Position numbers and translations under genes: made by a program
From: Corynebacterium hansenii
GTDB lineage: Bacteria; Actinomycetota; Actinomycetes; Mycobacteriales; Mycobacteriaceae
Direction of reading: 5' to 3'
Length of the DNA: 64,000 nt
Assembly: GCF_030408795.1 (NCBI RefSeq)
Contig: NZ_CP047211.1
Location: 992,001-1,056,000, forward strand
Notes under the pieces: model-generated
Database searches by the model: none
Seen by the model: the letters and a program-made list of their open reading frames with translations, nothing else
What the model was told of the DNA's origin: nothing
Shown here: one piece after another, positions 44,163 through 53,742 of the stretch
Position numbering within the stretch: position 1 is the stretch's first letter
Layout: every line of letters starts with the position of its first letter

Positions 44163-45731
44163 CTACGCCGTGGACTCGACCTTCACGGCTTCGCCACGCG
44201 GGGCGACCGGCTTGGCGGCCTCGGCGGCGGCGTGGTCGAACTCCTCGACGATGTGCGGCGACGGGGCCTTGGTCATCAGGGTGACCGCGACCATCGCGAT
44301 GGCGGAGGCGGCCACGCCCGGGACGATCTCGTAGATGACGTCCGTCAGCGGGCTCATGCCCCACGCGAAGGACACCAGCGCACCGGTGATGATGCCCGCC
44401 GCGGCACCCGGCATGTTCAGGCGGCGCCAGTACAGCGACGCCAGGATGACCGGGCCGAACGCGGAACCGAAACCGGCCCACGCGAAGCCGACCAGCGACA
44501 GGATCGACGAGTTCGGGTTCGAGGCGATGACGCCCGCGATCAGCGCGACGACCGCCACGGCGATGCGCGACGCCAGCATCGACGTCGACGAACGCAGGTT
44601 CTTGTTGACCACGCCGCGGTACAGGTCCTCGATCAGCGCGGAGGACGACACCAGCAGCTGCGACGAAATGGTGGACATGATCGCCGCGAGGACCGCGGTG
44701 AGGATCAGGCCGGCGACCAGCGGGTGGAAGATGACGCGGGTGAGGTCCAGGAAGATGGTCTCGTAGGACTCGGTGTCGGTGACCGACGCATCGGGGTTGC
44801 GGGCGAAGAACACCGTGGACACCACGGCGACCAGCGTTGCGCCGAGCATGCAGATGACCTGCCAGGTCACGCCGTAGCGGCGGCCGGCGACGGCGTCGGC
44901 GGGGGAGCGCAGCGCCATGAAACGAACGATGATGTGCGGCTGGCCGAAGTAGCCCAGGCCCCAGCCGATCAGGCCGATGGTGCCCAGCAGCGGCACGCCG
45001 CTGAACGCGTTGAAGAAGCCGTCGACCGGGGCGCCCCCGCTGCCCGGGTAGGCGTTCTCGGCGGCGAAGGAGAACAGGTCCGAGACCGGCTCGCCCTCGC
45101 TCGTGAGCACGAACATGGCGACGACCGGGACGATGAGCAGCGCCAGGAACATGATGACGCCCTGCACGGCGTCGGTGTAGGACACCGCCAGGAAGCCGCC
45201 GAAGAGCGTGTACAGCACCGTCACGGTGGCGACCAGCAGCAGGCCGACCAGGTAATCGCCGCCGAACGTCGACTCCCAGTAGCGGCCGCCGGCGACCATG
45301 CCGGAGGACACGTAGAAGGTGAAGAAGACCAGGATGATGATGCCCGAGGCCACGCGCAGGATCTTCGTGCGGTCCTCGAGCCGGTTCTCCAGGAACGACG
45401 GGATGGTGATCGAGTTCTTGGCCACCTTCGTGTAGCTGCGCAGGCGCGGCGCCGTCAGCTTCCAGTTCGCCCACGCGCCGATGCACAGGCCGATGGCGAT
45501 CCACGTCTGGTTGAGGCCGGAGAGGTAGATCGCGCCGGGCAGGCCCATCAGCAGCCAGCCCGACATGTCGGACGCGCCTGCGGACAGCGCCGCGATGAAC
45601 GGGTGCAGACCGCGCCCGGCGAGCATGTAATCGTCGTACTCGGTCGTCTTCCGGTAGCCCGTGTAGCCGATGTACAGCATCAGGGCCAGGTAGATGACGA
45701 TGGCGATGAAATACCAAGTCGTCGTTTGCAA
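44163..45731 (-). CDS. putP: Sodium/proline symporter PutP
   Basis: 522 residues with 13 expected membrane segments of the sodium-solute-symporter family. Landmarks: ASDMSGWLLMGLPGAIY in TM2 (sodium and proline binding), GTIGLIGWGLGYFGQPHI, and STISSQLLVSSSALIEDLY in TM8-9, all as in PutP. The start is the TTG at 45731 (GAAGGAG nine bases upstream), giving the expected PutP N-terminus; the open frame to 46022 is unsupported. It brings in proline for PutA. putA follows on the same strand but is separated by two genes and a terminator, so it has its own promoter. Confidence 0.92.
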   Translation of the reverse strand: MQTTTWYFIAIVIYLALMLYIGYTGYRKTTEYDDYMLAGRGLHPFIAALSAGASDMSGWLLMGLPGAIYLSGLNQTWIAIGLCIGAWANWKLTAPRLRSYTKVAKNSITIPSFLENRLEDRTKILRVASGIIILVFFTFYVSSGMVAGGRYWESTFGGDYLVGLLLVATVTVLYTLFGGFLAVSYTDAVQGVIMFLALLIVPVVAMFVLTSEGEPVSDLFSFAAENAYPGSGGAPVDGFFNAFSGVPLLGTIGLIGWGLGYFGQPHIIVRFMALRSPADAVAGRRYGVTWQVICMLGATLVAVVSTVFFARNPDASVTDTESYETIFLDLTRVIFHPLVAGLILTAVLAAIMSTISSQLLVSSSALIEDLYRGVVNKNLRSSTSMLASRIAVAVVALIAGVIASNPNSSILSLVGFAWAGFGSAFGPVILASLYWRRLNMPGAAAGIITGALVSFAWGMSPLTDVIYEIVPGVAASAIAMVAVTLMTKAPSPHIVEEFDHAAAEAAKPVAPRGEAVKVESTA

Positions 45732-46171
45732 GTGCTTCGACTCCTTCTGGTGAGGGCAATCATGTCTACGTTCGTAAAAGCGACTTAACGACGCTTTCAC
45801 GTTCCCGGCGGGGCACGCAAAACGGTGACCAGGGTTTTTCCGGTCAACCGTGTTCTTTGGAACCTTAATGTCGCCTGTGAGCGGCAAGGATAACGAATCG
45901 GTAACAATGTGGCGCAGCCCATCCTCGTGGTGGGGTTCGGGCGTGATCGGGGCTTTTCGGGCAATCTGCGCACTCTCTTGTTGATCGGCGTTCGAGGATG
46001 GTAAGACTAGCCGGGCCCGCAATGCCTACCCTTACCTAAGGCATTTGCGGGCTTGCGGTGGTACGCCCACCCGTCGGCCGAGCCAATTCCGGGCACGGCC
46101 GGAACCGGGCACCCGTCACCGTGAGCACCATCCCGGCCGTCTCGGCGGCCCCGAACCGAAAGGCACTTCAC
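45732..46171. promoter_or_regulatory. Divergent promoter region of putP and the iron ABC operon
   Basis: 440 bases without a gene. The putP side contains an inverted repeat, CGGTGACC (45823-45830) and GGTCAACCG (45842-45850), separated by AGGGTTTTTCC, a candidate operator for proline control. An AT-rich stretch at 45855-45905 may hold a promoter. The iron side holds the DtxR-like box described separately. Confidence 0.5.
46021..46039 (-). promoter_or_regulatory. DtxR-like iron box
   Basis: Read on the minus strand, TTAGGTAAGGGTAGGCATT. The left half, TTAGGT-AGG, matches the DtxR consensus (TTAGGTTAGnCTAACCTAA) exactly apart from one base; the right half is poor. It lies 133 bases before the iron transporter start, so iron repression of the operon is likely. 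Confidence 0.6.
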
Positions 46172-47353
46172 GTGCAACGTCCGATCTTCCGCAAGGCGGC
46201 GGCCGCCGTCGCCGCGTTCACCGGCGCCGCCCTCCTGCTCGCCGGCTGCTCCGCGCCCGGAGCCGCCTCCGACGACTCCGCCTCCGGCGGCGAATTCACC
46301 GTCACCGACGTCGCGGGCCGCACGGTCTCCTTCGATCGGCGCCCGGAGCGCGTCATCCTCGGCGAGGGCCGGGCGTCGTTCGTCACCGCGCTGCTGGACA
46401 AGGACAACCCCACCGAGCACGTCGTCGCCTGGGGCGGTGACCTGCACTCCGGCGCCCCCTCCTTCGAGAAGAAGCTGTTCGAGGCCCACCCGAAGGCGAA
46501 GGACGTGCCGGTCATCGGCAACCTGGCCAAGGGCGACGTCACCGTGGAGAACCTGCTGGCCCACGACCCCGACGTCGTGGTCATGACGCTCGACCACAAG
46601 AAGGCCGCCGAGAAGAACGGCTTCCTGGCCAAGCTCGACCAGGCCGGCCTGAAATACGTCTTCACCGACTTCCGCCAGAAGCCGCTGGAGAACACCACGG
46701 CGTCGGTCCGGCTCCTCGGCCGGATCCTCGACGAGGACGACGCCGCGGAGCGGTTCGCCAAGTTCTACGACGCGAAGGTCGCGGACGTCACCGACCGCGT
46801 GAAGGACGTCAAGGACAAGCCGCGCACCTTCGTGTGGCGCGCCGCGGGCCTGAAGGACTGCTGCGCCACGGTGAAGAACTCCAACCTCGGCGACCTGGTC
46901 AACGCCGCCGGCGGCGACAACATCGGCGACGGCATCCTCGATTCCGAATCCGGCGACGTCACCGCCGAGAAGGTGCTGGCCGAGGAACCCGACGCCATCA
47001 TCGCCACCGGCGGCTCCTGGGCGCCGGACCCGGAGAAGCCCGCCGTCCTGCCGCACGTCGAGCTCGGCTACGGCGCCAACGACGGCACCGCGCGCAAGAC
47101 TCTCGACGGCCTGACCGCCACGCCCGGCTTCGACCACCTGCGCGCGCCGGCCGAGGGCAACCTCCACGGCCTCTACCACCAGTTCTACGACTCGCCCTAC
47201 AACGTCTTCGCGCTCCAGCAGATCGGCGCGTGGCTCCACCCCGACAAGTTCAAGGACGTCGACCCCGTGGCCGACTTCGCCGAGTTCCACCGCGAGTGGC
47301 TGCCCTTCGAGCTGACCGGCACCTTCTTCACCTCCACGGGGGCCGGGAAGTGA
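46172..47353 (+). CDS. Iron/haem-type ABC substrate-binding lipoprotein
   Basis: 393 residues from the GTG at 46172 (GAAAGGCACTTCAC upstream; the frame is open earlier without signal-like sequence). Lipobox LLAGC puts the lipidated Cys at residue 26. Family pattern: FTVTDVAGRTVSF, a two-lobed fold, LLAHDPDVVVM, CCATVKNSNLGDLVNAAGGDNI and the C-terminal YHQFYDSPYNVFALQQIGAW. It is a type-III binding protein; ferric siderophore or haem is likely, but the ligand is not shown. First gene of a three-gene importer operon; its stop overlaps the permease start (GTGA). Confidence 0.87.
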   Translation: MQRPIFRKAAAAVAAFTGAALLLAGCSAPGAASDDSASGGEFTVTDVAGRTVSFDRRPERVILGEGRASFVTALLDKDNPTEHVVAWGGDLHSGAPSFEKKLFEAHPKAKDVPVIGNLAKGDVTVENLLAHDPDVVVMTLDHKKAAEKNGFLAKLDQAGLKYVFTDFRQKPLENTTASVRLLGRILDEDDAAERFAKFYDAKVADVTDRVKDVKDKPRTFVWRAAGLKDCCATVKNSNLGDLVNAAGGDNIGDGILDSESGDVTAEKVLAEEPDAIIATGGSWAPDPEKPAVLPHVELGYGANDGTARKTLDGLTATPGFDHLRAPAEGNLHGLYHQFYDSPYNVFALQQIGAWLHPDKFKDVDPVADFAEFHREWLPFELTGTFFTSTGAGK

Positions 47354-48492
47354 CGCTGTCCGTCGTCAAGCGGAAAGGCCCGCCGGCCGAAACCCCATCG
47401 GCCGACGCACCGGCAACCCCCGGAGCCCCGCCGGCCGACGCGTCGCCGAGCCCCGGCGCGGCGGCCGGGTACCGCTCGCGCGCCCGGCGCAAGGTCCTGG
47501 CCATCGCCGCGCTGACCGTGATCGCGTTCGCGGCGTTCGTCGTGGCCACCGTCGTCGGGCCGCTGCCGCTGTCCGTGGGCGACGTGCTCGGCGGCATCGC
47601 CGACCCGTCGTCGGTCGATGACCGCACGCGGACGGTGCTGTGGAACCTGCGGCTGCCGATGTCCGTCATGGCGGTGCTCATCGGCGCCGCGCTGTCGCTG
47701 GCCGGCGCGCAGATGCAGACGATCCTGGACAACCCGCTGGCCGAACCGTTCACGCTGGGCATCTCCGCGGCCGCGGCGTTCGGCGGGGCGGCGTCGATCG
47801 TGCTGGGGTGGAGCGTCATCGCCAACCCGCAGTTCAACCTGGCGGCCGTGGCCTGGGCGTCGGCGATGATCGCCGTGGCCGTGGTCATGGTCGCGGCACT
47901 GTGGCGCGGCGCGGGCTCGGAATCGATGATCCTGCTGGGCATTTCGCTGGTCTTCCTGTTCCAGGCGCTGCTGGCGCTGATGCAGTACCGGGCGACCACC
48001 GAGGCGCTGCAGCAGATCGTGTTCTGGACCATGGGGTCGCTGGGCCGCGCCACGTGGACCGCCAACGGGCTGATCGCCGGGGCGCTGCTGATCGCCGTGC
48101 CGTTCACCATGTTGTCCGCGTGGAAGCTCACCGCGCTGCGCCTGGGCGAGTCCCGCGCCGCCGCGATGGGCGTCGACGTGCCGAAGCTGCGGGCGGCGAC
48201 GCTCGTGGTGGCGTCGCTGCTGGCGGCCACGGCGGTCGCCTTCGCGGGGATCATCGGGTTCATCGGACTGGTCGGGCCGCACGTCGCGCGGATCCTCGTC
48301 GGCGAGGATCACCGGTTCTTCGTGCCGGCGTCGATGGCCGCCGGCGCCGCGCTGCTGGCCGCCGCCCACGCCGTGTCCATCACCATCGTGCCGGGCATCG
48401 CCATCCCCATCGGGATCATCACCGCGCTGGTCGGCGTGCCGTTCTTCGTGGTGCTCGTGCTGGCGCGGCGCCGCGTGCTGGGAGGTCGCTGA
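47350..48492 (+). CDS. FecCD-family ABC permease
   Basis: 380 residues starting at the GTG that overlaps the binding-protein stop. After a ~50-residue Pro/Ala-rich extension come nine or ten membrane segments. FecCD landmarks: RLPMSVMAVLIGAALSLAGAQMQ, NPLAEPFTLGISAAAAFGG and FIGLVGPHVARILVGEDHR near the C-terminus (the coupling region). It forms the iron-chelate channel as a homodimer. A dispersed 11-mer spans codons 4-7 in the extension (47361). Confidence 0.9.
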   Translation: MTLSVVKRKGPPAETPSADAPATPGAPPADASPSPGAAAGYRSRARRKVLAIAALTVIAFAAFVVATVVGPLPLSVGDVLGGIADPSSVDDRTRTVLWNLRLPMSVMAVLIGAALSLAGAQMQTILDNPLAEPFTLGISAAAAFGGAASIVLGWSVIANPQFNLAAVAWASAMIAVAVVMVAALWRGAGSESMILLGISLVFLFQALLALMQYRATTEALQQIVFWTMGSLGRATWTANGLIAGALLIAVPFTMLSAWKLTALRLGESRAAAMGVDVPKLRAATLVVASLLAATAVAFAGIIGFIGLVGPHVARILVGEDHRFFVPASMAAGAALLAAAHAVSITIVPGIAIPIGIITALVGVPFFVVLVLARRRVLGGR

Positions 48493-48493
48493 C

Positions 48494-49264
48494 ATGACCG
48501 CGACTTTGACGGTGGAAGGGCTGCGCCGTTCCTACGGGCGGCGCGAGGTGTTGCGCGGGGTCGACCTGGGCCCGGTGCCCGGCGGCACCGTGACCGGTTT
48601 GATCGGCCCGAATGCGGCCGGCAAGTCCACGCTGGTCAGGGCCATCGCGGGCATCGACCGCGTCCGGAGGGGCAGCATCGGGGTGGAGGCCGGCGGCGGG
48701 CCGCTGACCGGCGCCGCCGCCCGCGATGCGATCGGCTACGTCCCGCAGGACCTGCCGGGCACGGCATCGCTGACGGCGTTCGAGTCGGTTCTCGCCTCCT
48801 CCCGGCGCGGCGGCATGTGGCGCGTCGGCGATGATGCGCTGGCCGCGGCCGCCTCGGCGATGTCCGCGCTGGGCATCGAGCATCTGGCGGACCGCGGGCT
48901 CGGCGAGCTGTCCGGCGGGCAGCGCCAGCTCGTCGCGGTGGCGCAGATGCTGGTGCGGCGGCCGGCGGTGATGCTTCTCGACGAGCCGACGTCCGCCCTC
49001 GACCTGCGCCACCAGGTCCGCCTGCTGGAGCTGATCCGGCGCGAGGCGGAGGCCAACGGTGCCGTGGCCCTGGTGGCCATCCACGACCTGAATCTGGCGG
49101 CGCGCTACTGCGACCGGCTGGCGGTGCTGTCCGGCGGCGTCATCCGCGCGGTGGGCGAACCGGCGGAGGTGCTGGTGCCCGAGCTGCTCCAGGAGGTTTA
49201 CGGCCTGCGGGCCCGCGTGCTCGACGACGGCGGCGTGCCCGTGGTGTGCCCCGTGCCCGAGTAA
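48494..49264 (+). CDS. FecE/HmuV-like ABC ATPase
   Basis: 256 residues, one base after the permease stop. Walker A GPNAAGKST, signature LSGGQRQLVAVAQ, Walker B VMLLDEPTSALD and His switch AIHDLNLAARYCDRL (the last typical of siderophore importers) are all intact. Powers uptake of the ligand bound by the lipoprotein at 46172. Confidence 0.9.
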   Translation: MTATLTVEGLRRSYGRREVLRGVDLGPVPGGTVTGLIGPNAAGKSTLVRAIAGIDRVRRGSIGVEAGGGPLTGAAARDAIGYVPQDLPGTASLTAFESVLASSRRGGMWRVGDDALAAAASAMSALGIEHLADRGLGELSGGQRQLVAVAQMLVRRPAVMLLDEPTSALDLRHQVRLLELIRREAEANGAVALVAIHDLNLAARYCDRLAVLSGGVIRAVGEPAEVLVPELLQEVYGLRARVLDDGGVPVVCPVPE

Positions 49265-49348
49265 CGGGGCGCGCTTCCCGGCCCGCGTGTTCGAACGCGC
49301 GGTCCGGGGTGGGCGGGGGCGATCCGGGGCGGGTGGCATGATCGGGGC

Positions 49349-52300
49349 ATGTCTTCGCCCACCCATCTGCTCCACGGACTGTGGCTGCCCGGCACGGGGC
49401 TGAATCTGTGGTTGGAGCGGGTCGAGGGGCACCGGGTGCTGAGGGCGCTCGACGACGCCTCGCGGGCCGCGTTGCCGGCCGCCGCATCGGCCGTGCTGGC
49501 CTCCGTGCCCAGGGGGCGCCCCGAGGTGGAGCTGCGCACGCCGAAGGGGAGGGCCGTCCGCCACGTGCTGCCCACGTGGGCGTTCGTGCCCGAGCGCGCG
49601 GTGACCGTTCTGGAATCGCTGCGCGCCGACGCCGATGACCCGGCGTTCGCTCCGGACCTGCGTTTCCTCATCCGCGTGCAGGAGTCCCTCGAGCGGTGGG
49701 CGCGCGCCGGGCGTGCGCTGGTCGCCGTGACGTGGGAGGACGGCCGGTGGTGGCCGCAATGGCGGTTGCCGGACGGGCTGAAGGAAACGTCGTGGCGGGC
49801 GCAGGTCGCGCAGCGCACGCCGCCGGTGCTGACCGTCAACGGCGGCGGCGAAATGCTCGACGACCTGATGGGGCGGCTGTTCCACTGGACCGTCAACGCT
49901 CTGCTGGCGGACCTGCCGGACCCGCCGAAGGGACGCCAGGCGTTCGTGCGCGCGCTGCTCGATTCGGAGCCGCTGCGCCGGGCGACGCCGGACGTCGCGT
50001 CGGATCTGGCCCAGTGGCGGTCGTCGGCGTCCGGGGAGGACGTCCGGCTGCTGCTCGTGCTGGAGGAGCCCGAGGAGTTCGACGACCCCGACCATGGGCG
50101 CGTCATCGACATCGTGAACAACCGCGGCGGTGGCGCCGACGACCCCGACGAGGGCCTGTGGTGGCCGCTGCGCATGCACTACCGCATCGGGGTGGGCGCC
50201 CCGGAACGCCTGGACCCGTCGATGTGCCGCGGGTCGGTGCTCACGCAGTTGCGGCCGCAGCTGGAGGTGGCGCAGCAGGCGTTCCCGCCGTTCCGCGAGG
50301 CGATCTCGGACGGCGCGGGCCTGGATCTGCTGCTCAACCCGCGCCAGGTCGTGGACCTGGTGGCGCACGGAGTCGACGCCCTGCGCGACGCCGGCATCGC
50401 GGTGATGCTGCCCCGGTCGTGGGTCAGCGCCCGCCCGTCGCTGCGCCTGGAGGTCGATCCCCGGGAGAAGGAGCCGGTCGGGTCGGTGCGCGGCGCGACG
50501 GAATCGCGCGTCGGGTTCGACCAGATCGTGGACTACAAGTGGCGGCTCACGCTCGGCGACGAGGTGCTGTCCGACGACGACGTCCGCCGCCTGGCCGAGT
50601 CCGGCTCCGGTCTGGTGCGGCTGCGGGATTCGTGGATCGCGGCTGACCCGGACACCACGCGCAGGGCGCTGAAGTTCCTGGAGGAGCAGACGAAGGCCGG
50701 GGAGGCCACGGGCAGGGGCTCGGCGGCGCTGAGCGAGATCCACTTCGCCGGCGGGTCGGTGACGCGGGCGCCGGTGCCCGTCGACGTCGACGCCCGCGGC
50801 TGGGCCCGGTCGCTCTACGGCGGGATGATCGGCGACCCCGATGACGATGGCTTCGAGGGCCCCGCCGAAATCCACCGTCGCCGTGTGCCCGTGCCGGAAG
50901 GATTCGTCGGCGAATTGCGCGAATACCAGCGCCGCGGCCTGGATTGGCTGTCGTGGATGTCGGACGCCGGTTTCGGCGTGATCCTCGCCGACGACATGGG
51001 GCTGGGCAAGACGGTGCAGATCCTCGCCCTGCTGCTCCACGAGAAGGAAACGCGGCTGGCCGCCGAATCCGACGATGAGCGTCGCGCGCGCGAAGAACTC
51101 GACGCCGCCCTCGACGCGGGCGACGGCTCGGTGCGGGCGCTGGACGGCGTCGTCAAGCGGTACCCGACGCTGCTGGTCGCACCGATGTCGGTCGTGTCCA
51201 ACTGGGCCGCCGAAGCGCGGAAGTTCGCTCCGGGCCTGACGGTGAAGGTGCTGCACGGCGGCAACCGCCCGCGCGGGGCGGAACTCAAGCGCGTCGCCGA
51301 GGGCGCCGATCTGGTGGTGACCACCTACGGCATCGTCGCGCGCGACCCCGGCGAATGGGGCGCGGTGCAGTGGGACCACGTGATCCTGGACGAGGCGCAG
51401 GCGGTGAAGAACCCCAACACCGCCGTGGCCAGGGCCGTGCGGCTGCTGCCGGCGCGGCAGCGAATCGCGCTGACGGGCACGCCGGTGGAGAACAACCTGG
51501 GCGAGTTGCGGTCGATCATGGATTTCTGCAACCGCAACATCCTCGGTTCGGCGCGGTCCTTCCGATCGCGGTTCGCCGCGCCCATCGAGCGCGACGGCGA
51601 CGAAAACGCGGCCGCGGAGCTGCGCACCATCACCGCGCCGTTCATCCTGCGGCGCATGAAGTCCGACCCGGGGATCCTCGACGAGCTGCCGGAGAAAGAC
51701 GAGGCCGTCACGCTCGTGCCGCTGACCGCCGAGCAGGCGCTTCTGTACCGCGGCTGGGTCGAGGAGCTCGAGCGGGAGGTCGACGCCGCGAAGGGGATGA
51801 AGAGGCGGGCGCTGGTGCTGCAGGGCATCACCAAGCTCAAGCAGATCTGCAACCACCCCGCGCATTACCAGTCCGACGGGTCGCCGCTGCTCGATCGCGG
51901 CCGGCACCGGTCGGGCAAGGTCGCGCAGCTGCAGGCCATCGTCGACGAGGCCGTGCTGGCCGACGAGCGCGTGCTCGTGTTCACCCAGTACACGACGTTC
52001 GGGAAGATGCTGCAGCCCTGGCTGTCCGAGCGGTTGGGCCGCGAGATCCCCTTCCTCCACGGCGGGGTGTCGCGGGCGGCGCGGCAGCGGATGGTCGACG
52101 AGTTCAACGCCGAGGGCGGCGCGCCGGTGATGGTGCTCAGCCTCAAGGCCGGCGGCACGGGCCTGAACCTCACGGCGGCCAACCACGTGGTCCACGTCGA
52201 CCGCTGGTGGAACCCGGCGGTGGAGGACCAGGCCACCGACCGCGCCTACCGCATCGGCCAGCGGCGCGACGTGCAGGTGCACAAGCTGGTGGCCAAGGGC

Positions 52301-52648
52301 ACCATCGAGGAGCGCATCGACCAGGTCATCGCCGGCAAGGTCGACCTCGCGCGGGCGGTGATGCCCACCGGCGAGTCGTGGCTGACGGAAATGGGGCTCG
52401 ACGAACTGCACCGCCTGTGGCGGCTTGACGACGACCGCTCGCGCAGGGCCGCAGAGGCCGCCGAAGCCGGGCACACCGTGGAAGACGAGTGGGCGCGGGA
52501 CGCGGCCGGGGGCGGGAAAGGCGGGGGCGGCGCGGATGGCGCGGATGAAGAGGGCGGGAAGGACGAGAAGGACGCCGTCGCCGACGTGATCGAGCTCGGC
52601 GCCGGCAAGGATTCGGCGAGGAAGGGGAAACGCGATGGCCGACGGTGA
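49349..52648 (+). CDS. SNF2/RapA-family DEAD/DEAH ATPase
   Basis: 1099 residues. The N-terminal ~500 residues belong to the bacterial SNF2-associated type (contains WRAQVAQRTPPVL). The core has DDMGLGKTVQILALLL (Walker A near 549), TLLVAPMSVVSNW, DEAQAVKNPNT (DEAQ box near 681), ALTGTPVENNLGE, LKAGGTGLNLTAANHVVHVD and a final DRAYRIGQRRDVQVHKL. It translocates on double-stranded DNA and probably remodels protein-DNA complexes. The C-terminal ~50 residues are Gly/Asp/Lys-rich. It overlaps the next gene (SWIM) by 14 bases, a conserved actinobacterial pairing. Confidence 0.92.
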   Translation: MSSPTHLLHGLWLPGTGLNLWLERVEGHRVLRALDDASRAALPAAASAVLASVPRGRPEVELRTPKGRAVRHVLPTWAFVPERAVTVLESLRADADDPAFAPDLRFLIRVQESLERWARAGRALVAVTWEDGRWWPQWRLPDGLKETSWRAQVAQRTPPVLTVNGGGEMLDDLMGRLFHWTVNALLADLPDPPKGRQAFVRALLDSEPLRRATPDVASDLAQWRSSASGEDVRLLLVLEEPEEFDDPDHGRVIDIVNNRGGGADDPDEGLWWPLRMHYRIGVGAPERLDPSMCRGSVLTQLRPQLEVAQQAFPPFREAISDGAGLDLLLNPRQVVDLVAHGVDALRDAGIAVMLPRSWVSARPSLRLEVDPREKEPVGSVRGATESRVGFDQIVDYKWRLTLGDEVLSDDDVRRLAESGSGLVRLRDSWIAADPDTTRRALKFLEEQTKAGEATGRGSAALSEIHFAGGSVTRAPVPVDVDARGWARSLYGGMIGDPDDDGFEGPAEIHRRRVPVPEGFVGELREYQRRGLDWLSWMSDAGFGVILADDMGLGKTVQILALLLHEKETRLAAESDDERRAREELDAALDAGDGSVRALDGVVKRYPTLLVAPMSVVSNWAAEARKFAPGLTVKVLHGGNRPRGAELKRVAEGADLVVTTYGIVARDPGEWGAVQWDHVILDEAQAVKNPNTAVARAVRLLPARQRIALTGTPVENNLGELRSIMDFCNRNILGSARSFRSRFAAPIERDGDENAAAELRTITAPFILRRMKSDPGILDELPEKDEAVTLVPLTAEQALLYRGWVEELEREVDAAKGMKRRALVLQGITKLKQICNHPAHYQSDGSPLLDRGRHRSGKVAQLQAIVDEAVLADERVLVFTQYTTFGKMLQPWLSERLGREIPFLHGGVSRAARQRMVDEFNAEGGAPVMVLSLKAGGTGLNLTAANHVVHVDRWWNPAVEDQATDRAYRIGQRRDVQVHKLVAKGTIEERIDQVIAGKVDLARAVMPTGESWLTEMGLDELHRLWRLDDDRSRRAAEAAEAGHTVEDEWARDAAGGGKGGGGADGADEEGGKDEKDAVADVIELGAGKDSARKGKRDGRR

Positions 52649-53651
52649 TGTGACCTGGGGCGACAACGTCATCTACGCCGATTTCGGCGCGCGCGGCGCC
52701 GGCGGCGGAACCCGGGGCGCACGGCGGGGGAAGAAGGGGCCGGGGCGTCGCAAAGCCGATTCGGGACAGGCGCGGCCGCGCACGGACGTGGCGCGCAGGC
52801 TCTACGACGCAGTCGCCGGCGTCGCCGACGGCGGGCGGCGCGAGCGGGGCGAGGCGTACTTCCGCGACGGCCACGTGCTGGGCTTCCGGATGGTCGACGG
52901 GCAGGTCGTCGGCGAGGTCAAGGGCAGCCAGATCGAGCCGTTCACCGTGGTGATCAAGCTTCCGTACCGCGACGCCGGCGCCGCCGACGGGGTGCTGCGG
53001 TGGCTCGCGGCGACGAACGGCGCGGCGGATGAGCTGGCGCGCGGGACGCTGCCGGAAGTGCCGCTGGGGAAGCTGTTGCTCGCCGCCGACGAGGCCCCGG
53101 TGTGCCGGTGCTCGTGCCCCGACCCGGCGCCGGCCTGCAAGCATGCGGTGGCGGTGGCGGCCGCGGCGGCGCGGGCCATCGACGCGGAACCGATGAACGC
53201 GCTGGAGCTGCGCGGCGTCGGCGTGCACGAGGCCAAGCACCGGCTGGCGGGGCTGATGGCGGAGGCGGCGGCGAAGTCGGCCGGGCGGGGCGCCGACGGC
53301 AAACCCCGCGGACCGGTGCGCCGGACGACGGGGCCGCGGACGGAGGATCCCGTTCTCGAGCTGGTTAGGGAGGACTTCTGGGGAGCGGACCTGCCGTCGA
53401 TCGAGGTGCCGGCGCCGGCGCCGATGGTCGTGCTGCGCGACACCGATCCGACGCTGCTGCACGCGGCGCTGCGGTCGACGACGGTGCTGTCCGTGGAGAC
53501 GCTGCGGGCGGTGTCCGATCTGGAGGACTGCTGGGATCATTTGACGTCGCCGCCGTCGTTCGACGACGGGGACTTCGCCGCGGGGGCCGGGCGGCCGCGC
53601 GGCGAAGACGACGATGGCGTCGTGGCGGCGTCCTTCGACGATGAGGAGTGA
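52635..53651 (+). CDS. SWIM zinc-finger protein
   Basis: 338 residues. The SWIM motif CRCSCPDPAPACKH (C-x-C...C-x-H, near 157) binds zinc and is known to mediate protein or DNA contacts. A basic RRGKKGPGRRK segment is near the N-terminus and an acidic tail at the C-terminus. It usually accompanies SNF2 ATPases in actinobacteria and presumably targets the ATPase to DNA. A dispersed 11-mer lies at 52746, where GRRKA is spelled with AAA for Lys, less common than AAG here. Confidence 0.88.
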   Translation: MADGDVTWGDNVIYADFGARGAGGGTRGARRGKKGPGRRKADSGQARPRTDVARRLYDAVAGVADGGRRERGEAYFRDGHVLGFRMVDGQVVGEVKGSQIEPFTVVIKLPYRDAGAADGVLRWLAATNGAADELARGTLPEVPLGKLLLAADEAPVCRCSCPDPAPACKHAVAVAAAAARAIDAEPMNALELRGVGVHEAKHRLAGLMAEAAAKSAGRGADGKPRGPVRRTTGPRTEDPVLELVREDFWGADLPSIEVPAPAPMVVLRDTDPTLLHAALRSTTVLSVETLRAVSDLEDCWDHLTSPPSFDDGDFAAGAGRPRGEDDDGVVAASFDDEE

Positions 53652-53742
53652 GAAATGAGGAATGATCAGCCCTTCGAACGGGGGTGCGACCCGGGGGTGT
53701 TTCGCCGGGCGGTGATCCGGGGGCTCTGATAAGACTCGGGAC

